64,000 nucleotides of DNA from Nannocystis bainbridge (GCF_028368995.1 NZ_JAQNDL010000005.1:568501-632500), one strand, 5' to 3'; positions 33,102 to 42,096 are shown, counted from the first letter of the stretch. Translations and numbers: made by a program. The notes: generated by a model from the sequence alone, not told the origin.

Positions 33102-33734
33102 ATGCAAGTATCTCGTTCGGTCGCCTTGCTCGACGTACCTTTTCGGGTGCTCGGGCCCACGCCGCTGGCCCCGTATCGGCTCGGCGCGCGGCTCCGGTCC
33201 GCCGGTCTCCACGTGCGCGTGCAAGATCTGAAGCCCATATTGGTCGCCAAGATCGGTCGCGGCGCCTATCGCGAGCTGAGCGAGAACCACGAGGTCGGCA
33301 AATTCGGCGAGTGGTTGTTCTCTTCTTATGTGTATGGCGACGGCGCGAGCACGCGTGACGACGCCTTCTTCGACACCTACGCGTCCGACCTCGCCCCCCT
33401 GCACGTCGTCGGCGACCCGCGGCGCTGGTTGCGACGGATCCGCGACCAGATCGTCCCCGAGTTCCTGCAGGACGCCTGCACCTGCATCGAGGCCGCGGGC
33501 GTGCCCGCGGCGATCGGGTTCGCCTGCGAATCGTTCCAGACCAACGCCGCCCTCGCTCTCGGGCGCCGGCTCAAGCGCCGTCACCCGCAGCTCAAGCTGG
33601 TCCTCGGCGGCGTCGCAGTCCCCGAGGACGCGCGCTCCGGCCCGTCCTCGTCGACGCCGTGGATCGACGCCATCGCCCTCTCGAGCGAGGGCGAGCTGCT
33701 GGTCCCGCTGTTCCAGCGCCTCGTCGCCGGCTGA
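33102..33734 (+). CDS. Stand-alone B12-binding-like domain (radical SAM maturase N-terminus type)
   Basis: 210 residues. The order of features matches the N-terminus of B12-dependent radical SAM peptide maturases: ALLDVPFRVLGPTPLAPYRLGARLRSAG, then GEWLFSSYVYGD, DDAFF, IGFACESFQTNAALALGRRLKRRHP, LVLGGVAVPEDA, and PWIDAIALSSEGELLVPLFQRL. The radical SAM domain that should follow is absent: the frame ends after this domain and no CxxxCxxC is seen downstream. It is a truncated gene or an independent domain acting in trans. No precursor peptide gene is recognisable nearby. Start 33102 rather than 33093, because TACGAT overlaps the earlier ATG. Confidence 0.6.
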   Translation: MQVSRSVALLDVPFRVLGPTPLAPYRLGARLRSAGLHVRVQDLKPILVAKIGRGAYRELSENHEVGKFGEWLFSSYVYGDGASTRDDAFFDTYASDLAPLHVVGDPRRWLRRIRDQIVPEFLQDACTCIEAAGVPAAIGFACESFQTNAALALGRRLKRRHPQLKLVLGGVAVPEDARSGPSSSTPWIDAIALSSEGELLVPLFQRLVAG

Positions 33735-33767
33735 GCGCGCCGCCGCGGCCCGCGAGCCGGGCGCATC

Positions 33768-33786
33768 GACATGTCTCATGAGACAG
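33768..33786. repeat. ACATGTC-family inverted repeat, element E
   Basis: GACATGTCTC / GAGACA: a 14-bp perfect palindrome at 33772-33785 (TGTCTCATGAGACA), 33 nt after the stop of the preceding gene. Confidence 0.55.
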
Positions 33787-33824
33787 CTTTGCGTAGCTTC
33801 CCCCGCTCGCCCCGATCGGGCACG

Positions 33825-35366
33825 ATGATCGCCGTGCGGAAGTCCAGTCGATGGCGATTTTTCGGCCTCGCGCTGCCCTCGCTGGCCGCCTGCCCCGCGC
33901 CGGGCGGCGACCCGAGCCCCTCGTCCGCGACGAGCCCGCTGCTCCCCACGACCACCACGACCTCCACCACGACCACGACCGGCAGCGACTCGCCCGAGCC
34001 CGCTCCGACCACCTCCACGACCTCGTCGACCTCGACGACCACCAGCGAGACCAGCGACGCGACCACGAGCGACGCGGGCCTCGTCGCACTGCAGATCGAT
34101 CCGCCGCAGCACCTCGTCACCGTCGCCAGCGGCTGGTCGTTTCCGGCGTCCTACAGCGTCGTCGGGCTCGACGGTCGCGGTCACATCGTCCCGGTCACCG
34201 CCGCCTGGAGCCTCGACGATCCGTCGCTCGGCACGCTCACGCGCCACGGCGGCACCTTCCAGGCCAGCAACACAGCCGCGGGGGTCGCCACGATCACCGC
34301 CAGCGCCGCCGGTCTGCAGGCCAGCGCCGAGGTCGTCGTCGAGCTCGTCGACGACCTGCCGAGCTGTCCGCCGCGTCCACCGCTGACTGACGGCGAGCCG
34401 GCGCCCGGCGCCTTCGTCAAGGTCGTCGCGCCCGAATATCAGGGCACCGGCGTCTACCACGGCCTCTATCTCCCGCCGGACTGGCAGCCCGGGCGGCGCT
34501 ACCCCATGATCGTCGAATCGCCGTGCAACGAGTACGGTGATTTCACCGGCAAGGTCGACGACGCCATCCTCGGCTACCACCTCGCGGGCTGCCAGCAATT
34601 CGTCTGGTTGGTCCTGCCCTACCTCGAGAGCGGCGCCAACCTCGATTTCGGCTGGGGCGACGTACCGGCGACCGTCGCCTACTGGCAGACCAACCTCGCC
34701 CGCACCATCGACGCCTGGGGCATCGATCCGGGCGCCGTGGTCGTGTCCGGCTTCTCGCGCGGCGCCATCGGCACCAGCTTCGTCGGCCTCCACGACGACG
34801 GCATCGCCGACGCCTGGCTCGGCTTCGTCATGCACAGCCACGCCGACGTCGTCACCCCGCTCACCCCCGACGGCGGCGCCGGCTCGGCGTCGCGAATGCA
34901 GCGCGTGCGCGGCCGGGCCGCCTGGCTGTCATGGGGCGCCGCGGGCGACGGCGGTCAGCCCAACAGCCTCAAGGGCGTCGAGCTGCTGGCGTCCTTCGGC
35001 TACCCGATCACCACGCTCGCGGTCCCTGGCGTCGGCCACACCGATGCCTGGCTCGCCGACGATGTCGCCTCACGGCAGGTGGCCCAGCAATGGCTGTTCG
35101 CCACCATCGCCGCCCGCCCCGGCACGCACGCCCTCCGCGGCCGCGTGGTCGACAGCGGCGGCCACGGCGTCGCCGACGCCCAGATCGCCTCCGGCGCGCA
35201 CGTCACCCGCACCGACGCCCACGGCTATTATTCGTTGCTCGGGCTGCTCCCCGGGCCGCGTGACGTCGCCTGCACGCACGCGAGCCTCACCTGCTCCGCG
35301 GATAAGTCCGTCGACATCACCGCCGCCGACGCGAGCGACATCGATTTCATCGCCGAGCGCCCCTGA
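33825..35366 (+). CDS. Alpha/beta-hydrolase-like esterase lipoprotein with Ig-like and regulatory-like domains
   Basis: 513 residues. Signal and lipobox (LAAC, about residue 23), Thr/Ser-rich linker (about 35-85), a Big2/Ig-like module (about 88-175), then an alpha/beta-hydrolase region. The likely nucleophile is Ser in VVVSGFSRGAIG, and the catalytic His lies in VPGVGHTDAW. A carboxypeptidase regulatory-like beta domain ends the protein (LRGRVVDSGGHGVADAQIASG, TDAHGYYSLLGLLPG). The layout resembles esterases of the PHB-depolymerase/feruloyl type; the substrate is unknown. ATG at 33825 is used; a GTG at 33834 would also keep the signal. Confidence 0.7.
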   Translation: MIAVRKSSRWRFFGLALPSLAACPAPGGDPSPSSATSPLLPTTTTTSTTTTTGSDSPEPAPTTSTTSSTSTTTSETSDATTSDAGLVALQIDPPQHLVTVASGWSFPASYSVVGLDGRGHIVPVTAAWSLDDPSLGTLTRHGGTFQASNTAAGVATITASAAGLQASAEVVVELVDDLPSCPPRPPLTDGEPAPGAFVKVVAPEYQGTGVYHGLYLPPDWQPGRRYPMIVESPCNEYGDFTGKVDDAILGYHLAGCQQFVWLVLPYLESGANLDFGWGDVPATVAYWQTNLARTIDAWGIDPGAVVVSGFSRGAIGTSFVGLHDDGIADAWLGFVMHSHADVVTPLTPDGGAGSASRMQRVRGRAAWLSWGAAGDGGQPNSLKGVELLASFGYPITTLAVPGVGHTDAWLADDVASRQVAQQWLFATIAARPGTHALRGRVVDSGGHGVADAQIASGAHVTRTDAHGYYSLLGLLPGPRDVACTHASLTCSADKSVDITAADASDIDFIAERP

Positions 35367-35379
35367 CGACCCGCGGGTT

Positions 35380-36276
35380 TCAGCCGGACGGATCGCTGCG
35401 CAGCACCTCGATCACCGCGCGCAGCGCCGGCGTCACGTGGCGACCGCTCGGCCAATAAAGGAAGCTGCCCGGGAACGGCGGGCACCAATCCTCCAGCACC
35501 CGGACCAGCCGGCCCGCCGCCACGTGGGCCGCCACGTGGCTCTCGAGCGCGTAGGCCAGGCCGACCCCCGCGAGCGCCGCCTCGACCAGCAGCAGCGGCT
35601 CGTTGGTGACCAGCGCCGAGTCCATCGCCACCGCCAGCGCGCGGCCGTCCTGCTCGAGCTCCCATTTGAAAAGCGCCCCCGACGTCTGACGATAGTTGAT
35701 CGCGCGGTGCTGACGGAGCTCCTGCGGCGATTGCGGCGGCGGGTGGCGGCGCAGATATTCGGGCGACCCGACGATCGTCGCGCGGTCGTCGGGCCCGATG
35801 CGGACCGACACCATGTCTCGGTCGACCATGTAGCCGAGGCGCACCCCCGCGTCGAAGCGCTCGGCCACGATGTCGGCCAGCTTGTCGTCGGCCACGATCT
35901 CGAGCACCACCCGCGGATACCTGCGCGCCAGCTCCGGCAGGCGCGGCGCCAGCAGCCGCATCACCGCGTCGCGGTGGACCGTCAGGCGCACCGGCCCGGC
36001 CGGCTCGTCGCGCAGCTCGGCGAGCCCCGCCACGGCCGCGGCCACCCCGTCCATCGCCGGCACCAGCGTCGCCAGCAGCTGCTCGCCCGCCGCCGTCGGC
36101 GCCACGCTGCGAGTCGTGCGGTGGAGCAGTCGCAGGCCCAGCCGCTCCTCGAGCCCCGTCATCGCGTGGCTGATCGCCGACGTCGAGAGGCCCAGCCGCG
36201 ACGCCGCCCGCGTGAAGCTGCGCGCCTCAGCCACCGCCACGAACACCGCCAGGTCCGGCCAGTCCTCGCGCCTCAT
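35380..36276 (-). CDS. LysR-family transcriptional regulator
   Basis: 298 residues, usual length. The N-terminal winged helix-turn-helix spans about 6-65 (FVAVAEARSFTRAASRLGLSTSAISHAMTGLEERLGLRLLHRTTRSV). The rest is the two-lobed effector domain, with GPVRLTVHRDAVMRLLAPRLPEL and the family's typical VGLAYALE segment. It belongs to the AaeR/DsdC-like half of LysR proteins that often control a divergent oxidoreductase. It is divergent from the alcohol dehydrogenase gene across 86 bp and most likely regulates it in response to a small molecule. Confidence 0.85.
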   Translation of the reverse strand: MRREDWPDLAVFVAVAEARSFTRAASRLGLSTSAISHAMTGLEERLGLRLLHRTTRSVAPTAAGEQLLATLVPAMDGVAAAVAGLAELRDEPAGPVRLTVHRDAVMRLLAPRLPELARRYPRVVLEIVADDKLADIVAERFDAGVRLGYMVDRDMVSVRIGPDDRATIVGSPEYLRRHPPPQSPQELRQHRAINYRQTSGALFKWELEQDGRALAVAMDSALVTNEPLLLVEAALAGVGLAYALESHVAAHVAAGRLVRVLEDWCPPFPGSFLYWPSGRHVTPALRAVIEVLRSDPSG

Positions 36277-36362
36277 TGTTGAGCCTCGTTCATCGACCCT
36301 TCCAGCTCCGGCTATCTACTCGACCGCGCCGGCGATGCCTAGCCTGCGGGTCCAGGAGCCTC
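36277..36362. promoter_or_regulatory. Divergent LysR/alcohol dehydrogenase promoter region
   Basis: 86 bp. TAGCCT (36340-36345) is a candidate -10 for the dehydrogenase, and AGGAG (36353-36357) lies 5 nt before its ATG. GAGG lies close before the LysR ATG on the other strand. LysR binding is expected here, but I cannot fix a T-N11-A site. Confidence 0.5.
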
Positions 36363-37421
36363 ATGCCCGAAATCCGAGCCTACGCCGCGCAATCGCCGAC
36401 CAGCGGCCTCGCGCCGACCACCATCGTCCGCCGCGACCCGCGCCCCGATGACGTCGTCATCGAAGTCGCCTACTGCGGGATCTGCCACACCGACCTGTCC
36501 CAGACCCGCGACGAGTGGGGCGGCGCCACCTACCCGATGGTGCCTGGCCACGAGATCACCGGCATCGTGCGCGCCGTCGGCAGCGCCGTCACCGACCTCC
36601 CCGTCGGCGCCCGCGTCGGCGTCGGCTGCTTCGTCGACGGCGGCTGCTCCCGCGGCCACGGCGACCGCGAGCACGAGCACCAGGACCTCGACAACCTCGT
36701 GCTCACCTACAACGGCCGCGAGCACGACGGCGCCCCGACCTACGGCGGCTACGCCCAGACCATCGTGGTGAAGCGCGCCTACGTGCTCGAGATCCCCGAC
36801 GCCTTGCCGCTCGACGCCGCCGCCCCGCTGCTGTGCGCCGGCATCACCCTCTACTCCCCGCTCGTCCACTGGCGGGCCGGACCGGGCCGCAAGGTCGCCA
36901 TCGTCGGCCTCGGCGGCCTCGGCCACCTCGGCGTCAAGCTGGCGCGCGCCTTCGGGGCCGAGGTCACCGTCCTCAGCCGCGGCGAGGGCAAGCGGGCCGA
37001 CGCCCTCGCGCTCGGCGCCCACGACTACCACGCCACCTCCGACCCGCAGACCTTCGCCCGCCTCGCCGGCCGGTTCGACCTCGTCATCATCACCGTCGGC
37101 GCCACGCTCGACTGGAACGCCTACCTGCGGCTCGTGCGACGCGAGGGCGCCCTCGTCCTGGTCGGCATGCCCGACGCGCCCGGCGAGGTCAGCGGCTTCG
37201 AGCTGCTGTCGCAGCGCCGCTCGCTGGCCGGCTCCGGCATCGGCGGCATCCCCGAGACCGCGCGCATGCTCGAGTTCTGCGCCCGCCACGGCATCACCGC
37301 CGACATCGAGACCGTCGCCATCCAGGACGTCGCCGCCGCCTACGCCCGCGTCGACCGCAGCGACGTCCGCTACCGCTTCGTCATCGACATGAAGACGCTG
37401 AGCCGCGACCCCGGCGTTTGA
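36363..37421 (+). CDS. Zinc-dependent alcohol dehydrogenase (YahK/YjgB-like) with altered structural-zinc loop
   Basis: 352 residues, cytosolic medium-chain dehydrogenase. Catalytic zinc ligands visible: C38 and H42 region (YCGICHTDL), H63-E64 (PGHEITG). The Rossmann motif GLGGLGHLG is present, and IGGIPETARMLEF is typical of the aldehyde-reducing YahK/cinnamyl alcohol dehydrogenase branch. It should interconvert aldehydes and alcohols with NADP(H). Oddity: the loop that normally binds structural zinc through four Cys reads C95-x3-H99-x4-H104-x-H106, keeping only one of the four Cys. AGGAG before the ATG. Divergent from a LysR gene, its likely regulator. Confidence 0.8.
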   Translation: MPEIRAYAAQSPTSGLAPTTIVRRDPRPDDVVIEVAYCGICHTDLSQTRDEWGGATYPMVPGHEITGIVRAVGSAVTDLPVGARVGVGCFVDGGCSRGHGDREHEHQDLDNLVLTYNGREHDGAPTYGGYAQTIVVKRAYVLEIPDALPLDAAAPLLCAGITLYSPLVHWRAGPGRKVAIVGLGGLGHLGVKLARAFGAEVTVLSRGEGKRADALALGAHDYHATSDPQTFARLAGRFDLVIITVGATLDWNAYLRLVRREGALVLVGMPDAPGEVSGFELLSQRRSLAGSGIGGIPETARMLEFCARHGITADIETVAIQDVAAAYARVDRSDVRYRFVIDMKTLSRDPGV

Positions 37422-37430
37422 ACCTGCGCG

Positions 37431-37460
37431 AACGGACATGCCCTTTCAGGCATGTCCGTT
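37431..37460. repeat. ACATGTCC-family inverted repeat, element F1
   Basis: 12-bp perfect stem AACGGACATGCC / GGCATGTCCGTT with loop CTTTCA, starting 9 nt after the dehydrogenase stop. Confidence 0.75.
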
Positions 37461-37465
37461 CCATC

Positions 37466-37493
37466 ATGTCCGTTCGGACCTGTCCTTGCGGAC
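37466..37493. repeat. ACATGTCC-family remnant, element F2
   Basis: Two mini-hairpins, GTCCG/CGGAC with loop TT and GTCC/GGAC with loop TTGC, directly after F1. It looks like a decayed copy. Confidence 0.45.
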
Positions 37494-37512
37494 TATCGCC
37501 GGTCGTCCGCAC

Positions 37513-39210
37513 TCACGGCGTGAAGGCGACCTCGAGCTTGCCGCCCAGCGCCACCGCCGCGTCGACCAGCCCGTCCTTGACGCTGAAGTTCTCGACCTCG
37601 ATCGCCGTGACCTCCGCGTCCACCTGCAGGCGGCCGGCCACGGCCCCGCCGAGCGCCTTCGACACCGCGTCGCTGAGCGCGGCCGCCCGCGTGTCCAGCT
37701 TCCAGCGGGCCTTGTCGGCCACCAGCTTGCGCAGCGCCGCGTACTGCGACTCCGACAGCTTCTTCAGCGCCGCGTTGTCGGTGTCGACCGTGTAGTCGAA
37801 GTTCTCGATCGCCAGCTCACGCGCCCGCGCGTCCCACTCGAGGTCGCCCTGCAGCTTGAGCTCGCCGCGGATCGCCCCGCCGACGCCGACCGCGAAGGTC
37901 AGGCGGTGCGGGTGCCGGCCCTCGAACGCGTCGACCAGCTTCACGTAGGTGATGACGATGTCGGGCGTGTTGCGGCCGTCGAGCTTGACGTTGCCGAGCC
38001 GCTTGCTCAGCTCCTCGTTCAGCTGGCTGATCGGCAGGCGCAGGCGCGACTTGAACGCGAAGCCCGGCGGGTCGGTCACCGGCTGCAGCTTCGGCAGCGG
38101 CACCGGCTTGACCGCCGGCTTGGCGCCGAGCGTCACCACCAGCTGACCGGCCAGCCCGAGGTCGACGCGCAGGGAGCCGCCGTCCATCCGCGGCTGCGAC
38201 ACCCCGAGCGCCGTCGGCTTGGCCACCAGCCACGCCGGCGTCGAACAAATCGCCCCGGCCTCGGGCGGGCAGCGGCCCTGCGCGAACTGCTGCAGCGACT
38301 GCGGCTGCTGCAGCCCCGCCCACAGCGTCTGCGCCTGCTTCTTCAGGTTGAGCTGCTTCTCGAACTGCGCGTCGGCCTGCGCGAGCGCCTGCTGGATCTT
38401 CGGCACCAGCTGCTTCTGCAAGTTCTTGTTGACCATCGGCGCGACCGACTCCTTGGTGATGCACACCTTGGCCAGCGCCTTGACGCACACCTGCCCGCTC
38501 GGCGCCGGCCCGAAGTCGATGTCGTCGAGCGCCGGCGCGGCCGTCACCCGGAAATCGTTCTCGATCTTGAAGTCGGCGTGGAACTTGGCCGCCACCTTCT
38601 GCGGCTCGGCCTTGGTGCCCCACGTCTCGCCCTTCGTGATCCAGATCAGCCGCTTGCCGATCTTCGTCGACGCGCGCACGTCGGCCGCGTAGCGCACGTT
38701 CACGGCCACGTCGAGGCGACCGTCGTCGAACTTGGCCTTGATCGGATCGCGCCAGATCGTGTAGCGGACCTCGATCTTGGTGGCCGACTTCGGGTCGCTG
38801 ACCACCTGCCAGTCCTGCGTGATCGTCTTCTGGATCAGGCTGTCGACCTTGTTCACCGCGCCGTCGAAGTCGACGCGCAGCGGGACGACGATCTGGGTGC
38901 CGTCACGCACGCCCGGCGGCGGCTCTTCCGGCCGCGGATCGGGCCGCGGCGGCGGCTCTTGCGGCTTGGCCGGCTTGCCCGGCCCGGACGGCTTCGGCGT
39001 CGGCTTGGCGGGCTTCGGCGCCGGCTTCGGGGTCGGCTTCGGCTTCGGCTTCGAGCTCGACGGCTTCGGCTGCGGCTTCTTCGCGGGCTTCGGCTTGCCC
39101 GCCGTGCCCCTCGGCGGCGAGCTCGGCCCCGAATACGGCACGCGGACGATGGTGCAGCTGCAGAGAAATGCGAGCAGCGTCGCGAAGGTGAGCTTGGGTG
39201 TCGGGAGCAT
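37513..39210 (-). CDS. DUF4403-family lipoprotein
   Basis: 565 residues. Signal and lipobox (LAFLCSC, about residue 19), then a Lys/Pro-rich linker of about 70 residues (KPKPKPTPKPAPKPAKP). The remaining 450 residues match DUF4403: GTQIVVPLRVDFDGAVNKVDSLI near the start, KIEVRYTIWRDPI, two long beta-barrel-like halves, and repeated AIEVENFSV-type strands. DUF4403 resembles lipid-binding tubular (BPI/SMP-like) folds and may shuttle lipids or bind envelope components; this is inferred from the fold. The ATG at 39210 is preceded by GAGGA. It converges on the dehydrogenase, with elements F1/F2 in between. Confidence 0.75.
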   Translation of the reverse strand: MLPTPKLTFATLLAFLCSCTIVRVPYSGPSSPPRGTAGKPKPAKKPQPKPSSSKPKPKPTPKPAPKPAKPTPKPSGPGKPAKPQEPPPRPDPRPEEPPPGVRDGTQIVVPLRVDFDGAVNKVDSLIQKTITQDWQVVSDPKSATKIEVRYTIWRDPIKAKFDDGRLDVAVNVRYAADVRASTKIGKRLIWITKGETWGTKAEPQKVAAKFHADFKIENDFRVTAAPALDDIDFGPAPSGQVCVKALAKVCITKESVAPMVNKNLQKQLVPKIQQALAQADAQFEKQLNLKKQAQTLWAGLQQPQSLQQFAQGRCPPEAGAICSTPAWLVAKPTALGVSQPRMDGGSLRVDLGLAGQLVVTLGAKPAVKPVPLPKLQPVTDPPGFAFKSRLRLPISQLNEELSKRLGNVKLDGRNTPDIVITYVKLVDAFEGRHPHRLTFAVGVGGAIRGELKLQGDLEWDARARELAIENFDYTVDTDNAALKKLSESQYAALRKLVADKARWKLDTRAAALSDAVSKALGGAVAGRLQVDAEVTAIEVENFSVKDGLVDAAVALGGKLEVAFTP

Positions 39211-40053
39211 CGCGTCCTCAGACTCCGAAATCCCGGCGCGCTTCACCTCGCGCGACCCCGGACCACGGGCCGGGCGAGCATCGCCGGCGCGGCCGCGACA
39301 GGGAAGCCGGCTCGCTCCGGCGCGCGATCGCCCGCCTCTCGCGCATGCGCCCGCGCCCTCGCGCGCGACCTCGCCGGACCCCTCGGCTCGCAAATGCGAG
39401 CAGGCCCCACAAAGCCGGGCCCCGGGCCGTTCGCGCAGCCTACGCCGAGCTCGACCGCAGCGCTCGCGGGCCTCGCCTGCGGCCGATACGCGGGCGCCCA
39501 CGCCTCGCAGCGCGCCAACGACCTGAGCGTGCTCACGAGGCTCTCCCGGCGCGCCGCTGCGCAGCGGAGCGATCTGCCGGCGAGTCCCCGACACCCCGCT
39601 CATCCCCGCCACCGACCCTTCGACCCTGTCTCGCGACCTGACTCATCGGCCATGCCGCGCTCGCACGCTCGACCTGTCCTGTGGGCCATGTGCGATCGAG
39701 CCTGGGGTTCTTCGCCGGCATCGTCGGCATGGGCATCATTCGCGACAAACAGCGCGAGCCCTGCGATCCTGGCGATTCATCGCAAATCGCGGCACTCGTA
39801 CGAAGATCCCCGAGACGGCGCCCGCGCCGGTCCGATCGGCCCCTCGCGCTCGCGCTCGCTGCATGTGCATCGACATCCCACGCGCGTGCTTTGCGCTCAC
39901 GCCATTGTCTACACCCGACGCTGCGCGGACGCGCCCTCGCCGGCCCGCGTGCGATCGTCGATATCTCCGCGCCACGCGGCGAAAGGGCCGCTCGCAACGA
40001 TTTCCGCTCGCTTTTTGCGTGGCCGATGGCGCCGGCCGGGTCACGGAAGAGAC
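39211..40053. other. Longest intergenic region, no supported gene
   Basis: 843 bp between divergent genes. Long open frames exist on both strands but all are Arg/Ala/Pro-rich without domains, typical for non-coding GC-rich DNA. A very degenerate ACATGTCC-type sequence lies at 39672-39691. No promoter can be named with confidence. Confidence 0.45.
39672..39691. repeat. Degenerate ACATGTCC-type sequence, element G
   Basis: ACCTGTCC followed by GGGCCATGT. Pairing is poor, and it is listed only because of its resemblance to elements B and H. Confidence 0.25.
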
Positions 40054-40575
40054 ATGCGTACCAAGCACAAACACCTCGCCTGGATCGCGCTCACGCTTGC
40101 CTTCGGCTTCGCTTGCGATCATGACTCCACCGAACCGCGCAAGGCGGACGCCGACGCGCTGATCCCCTGCGCCGGACCTGTCGGCCTGCAGTGCCCCGAG
40201 GGCCTCGCCTGTCGCTACGACGGCGCCGACGACTGCGACCCTGACCAGGGCGACGTCGACTGCGAGGGCCACTGCCAGGCCGAAGAGCCGGTCTCCTGCG
40301 GCGGCGTCGCCGGCTTCGACTGCCCCGGCGACCGCCCCTGCGTCGACGATCCGAGCGACGGCTGCGACCCCGACGACGGCGGCGCCGATTGCCTCGGCAT
40401 CTGCGTCATGCCCCCGATCGCCCATTGCGGCGGCCCTCTCGGCGACGTCTGCCCGCTCGGCCAGCTCTGCGTCGACGATCCGAACGACGACTGCGACCCG
40501 GCCGCTGGCGGCATCGAATGCATCGGTCTTTGCGAGGACATGGAGATCCTCGAGAAGGCGCCCGCCGAGCGCTGA
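40054..40575 (+). CDS. Lipoprotein with three Cys-rich DD repeats
   Basis: 173 residues. Signal and lipobox (FGFAC, about residue 21), short linker, then three tandem modules of about 38 residues each: C-G-x-x-x-G-x-x-C-P-x-G-x-x-C-x-D-D-P-x-D-x-C-D-P-x-x-G-G-x-x-C-x-G-x-C. Six conserved Cys per module suggest three disulphides. The Asp pairs suggest metal binding. The pattern recurs in myxobacterial secreted proteins; I cannot assign a function. GGAAG lies 6 nt before the ATG at 40054. Preceded by a long spacer and followed by the PNGase F-like gene 255 bp later. Confidence 0.7.
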   Translation: MRTKHKHLAWIALTLAFGFACDHDSTEPRKADADALIPCAGPVGLQCPEGLACRYDGADDCDPDQGDVDCEGHCQAEEPVSCGGVAGFDCPGDRPCVDDPSDGCDPDDGGADCLGICVMPPIAHCGGPLGDVCPLGQLCVDDPNDDCDPAAGGIECIGLCEDMEILEKAPAER

Positions 40576-40817
40576 TCGGGCCCGCGCCGACTTCAATGTC
40601 GGGTCCCACCAATCCATCGGGCCGGGTCCTCGCAATCGCAGGGGACAATCAGCGCACCTTTGCTGACCCTCGGTTACCGACCGATCCCGGCGCCGGGCGG
40701 GCGTGAGCCAGCCCCGTGCAGCGGCACACGCGGCCTCCCGCCGGCCTCTGCCGCCCCGGGACGCCGCCATCGCCGCGTGACGCCCGGTCCGCGGGCGCGG
40801 GCGCGCCCGCGTTCTGG

Positions 40818-40823
40818 TACGCT
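40818..40823 (+). promoter_or_regulatory. Candidate extended -10 (TACGCT) for gene at 40831
   Basis: TGGTACGCT: TGN plus TANNNT, ending 7 nt before the ATG at 40831. Confidence 0.5.
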
Positions 40824-40830
40824 GGCTCCG

Positions 40831-42078
40831 ATGAACCTGCGTCGCCTGACCCCGAGTGTCTGTCTATTGGCCCTGCTCGCGGCGTGCAGCGAACCGCAGG
40901 CCGAGAGCGCCGGCACTGGCACCACCGACGGCACCGGCGGGCCTGACAGCACCGGCACCGACCCGACGACCGGCACCTCGAGCGACGTCACCGGCCCCGA
41001 GCCCACCACCAGCACCACCGACCCCGGCACCACCGGCGACCCCGAGCCGCCGCCCGAGCCCGAGGCCTTCTCCGTGCTGCAGGACATCGTGTTTTACGAC
41101 GGCTACGCCGGCACCGTCGACGAGCCCATCCCCGAGGGCGTCATTCGTCACCGCAACGACCTCGTCGCCACGCGCTTCGGCGACGACATGCTGGCCAAGA
41201 TCCAGACCACCCTCACTCTCGGCGTCATCGTCGGCGCCCTGTGCGACAACTACGATCGCATCGGCGCCGTCCATCTGGCGCTGGTCCCCAAGGGCGCCCA
41301 GACCTACGATCCCGCCGAGGTCGACCGCCTCGAGGTGGCGCGCTTCATCACCCCGTTCATGGACATGAACAAGCACCCGATGACGGTGCCCTACGAGTGG
41401 CAGGCCAGCAATCTGGTGCCGATCCTCAAGGACCCGGAGCTGCTCGCCGAATACGACTTCTGGTTCGAGCTGATGATCTTCGGCGTGCCGTACGCCGCCA
41501 ACGAGGAGGTCGCCGGCTGCGCTGGTCGCAACGACACCCAGCTCGGCACCCTGCTGCTCTACACCGACAGCAAGCAGCCCGCCCCGCAGTTCGACACCCT
41601 CGTCCCGGTCGCCATCGGCCAGGAGTTTAACAATTATGCCGAGGGCGCCAGCGACGAGCTCGGCACCACCCGCAAGACCGTCACCTTCGAGCTCCCGGCC
41701 GACACCGCCAACGCCCAGCTCGTGCTCATCACCTCCAACCACGGCGCCAACGCCGGCGGCGAGGAGTACATCCGCCGCGACCACTTCGTCTACCTCGACG
41801 GCAAGCTGTTGCACGTGTACAAGCCCGGCCGCCCGACCTGCGAGCCGTTCCGCGTCTACAACACCCAGCCCAACGGCATTTACGGCCCCTACAAGCAGTC
41901 CGACGAGGCGTGGCAGTCCTTCAGCAACTGGTGCCCCGGCGACGTGATCGACACTCGCATCCTCCCCTGGGGCAGCGCCAAGGCCGGCCCGCACGAGTTC
42001 GTCATCGAAGTCCCCGACGCCACCTTCGCCGACAACCAGGGCAACTTCCCGTTCTCGCTCTACGTGCAGGCCGAGTAG
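40831..42078 (+). CDS. PNGase F-like lipoprotein (peptide-N-glycosidase family)
   Basis: 415 residues. Signal and lipobox (LLAAC, about residue 19), Thr/Gly/Pro linker to about 80. The rest follows the two-domain jellyroll layout of PNGase F-like proteins. The C-terminal half is especially close: VLITSNHGANAGGEEYIRRDHFVYLDGKLLH, YKPGRPTCEPFRVYNTQPNGIYG, FSNWCPGDVIDTR, and HEFVIEVPDATF. Members remove N-linked glycans from glycoprotein Asn residues; catalytic Asp and Glu are not assigned here. A glycan-cleaving role on prey or host glycoproteins is the natural inference. TACGCT with TGN lies 7 nt before the ATG. Followed by the M19-like gene on the same strand. Confidence 0.75.
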   Translation: MNLRRLTPSVCLLALLAACSEPQAESAGTGTTDGTGGPDSTGTDPTTGTSSDVTGPEPTTSTTDPGTTGDPEPPPEPEAFSVLQDIVFYDGYAGTVDEPIPEGVIRHRNDLVATRFGDDMLAKIQTTLTLGVIVGALCDNYDRIGAVHLALVPKGAQTYDPAEVDRLEVARFITPFMDMNKHPMTVPYEWQASNLVPILKDPELLAEYDFWFELMIFGVPYAANEEVAGCAGRNDTQLGTLLLYTDSKQPAPQFDTLVPVAIGQEFNNYAEGASDELGTTRKTVTFELPADTANAQLVLITSNHGANAGGEEYIRRDHFVYLDGKLLHVYKPGRPTCEPFRVYNTQPNGIYGPYKQSDEAWQSFSNWCPGDVIDTRILPWGSAKAGPHEFVIEVPDATFADNQGNFPFSLYVQAE

Positions 42079-42096
42079 CCCTTCTCCGCCGAGCAA

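Noticed and set aside
39243..39641. Several open frames in the 39.2-40.0 kb spacer
   Set aside because: Low-complexity translations, no ribosome site or -10-like element, and no domain. Left as intergenic.
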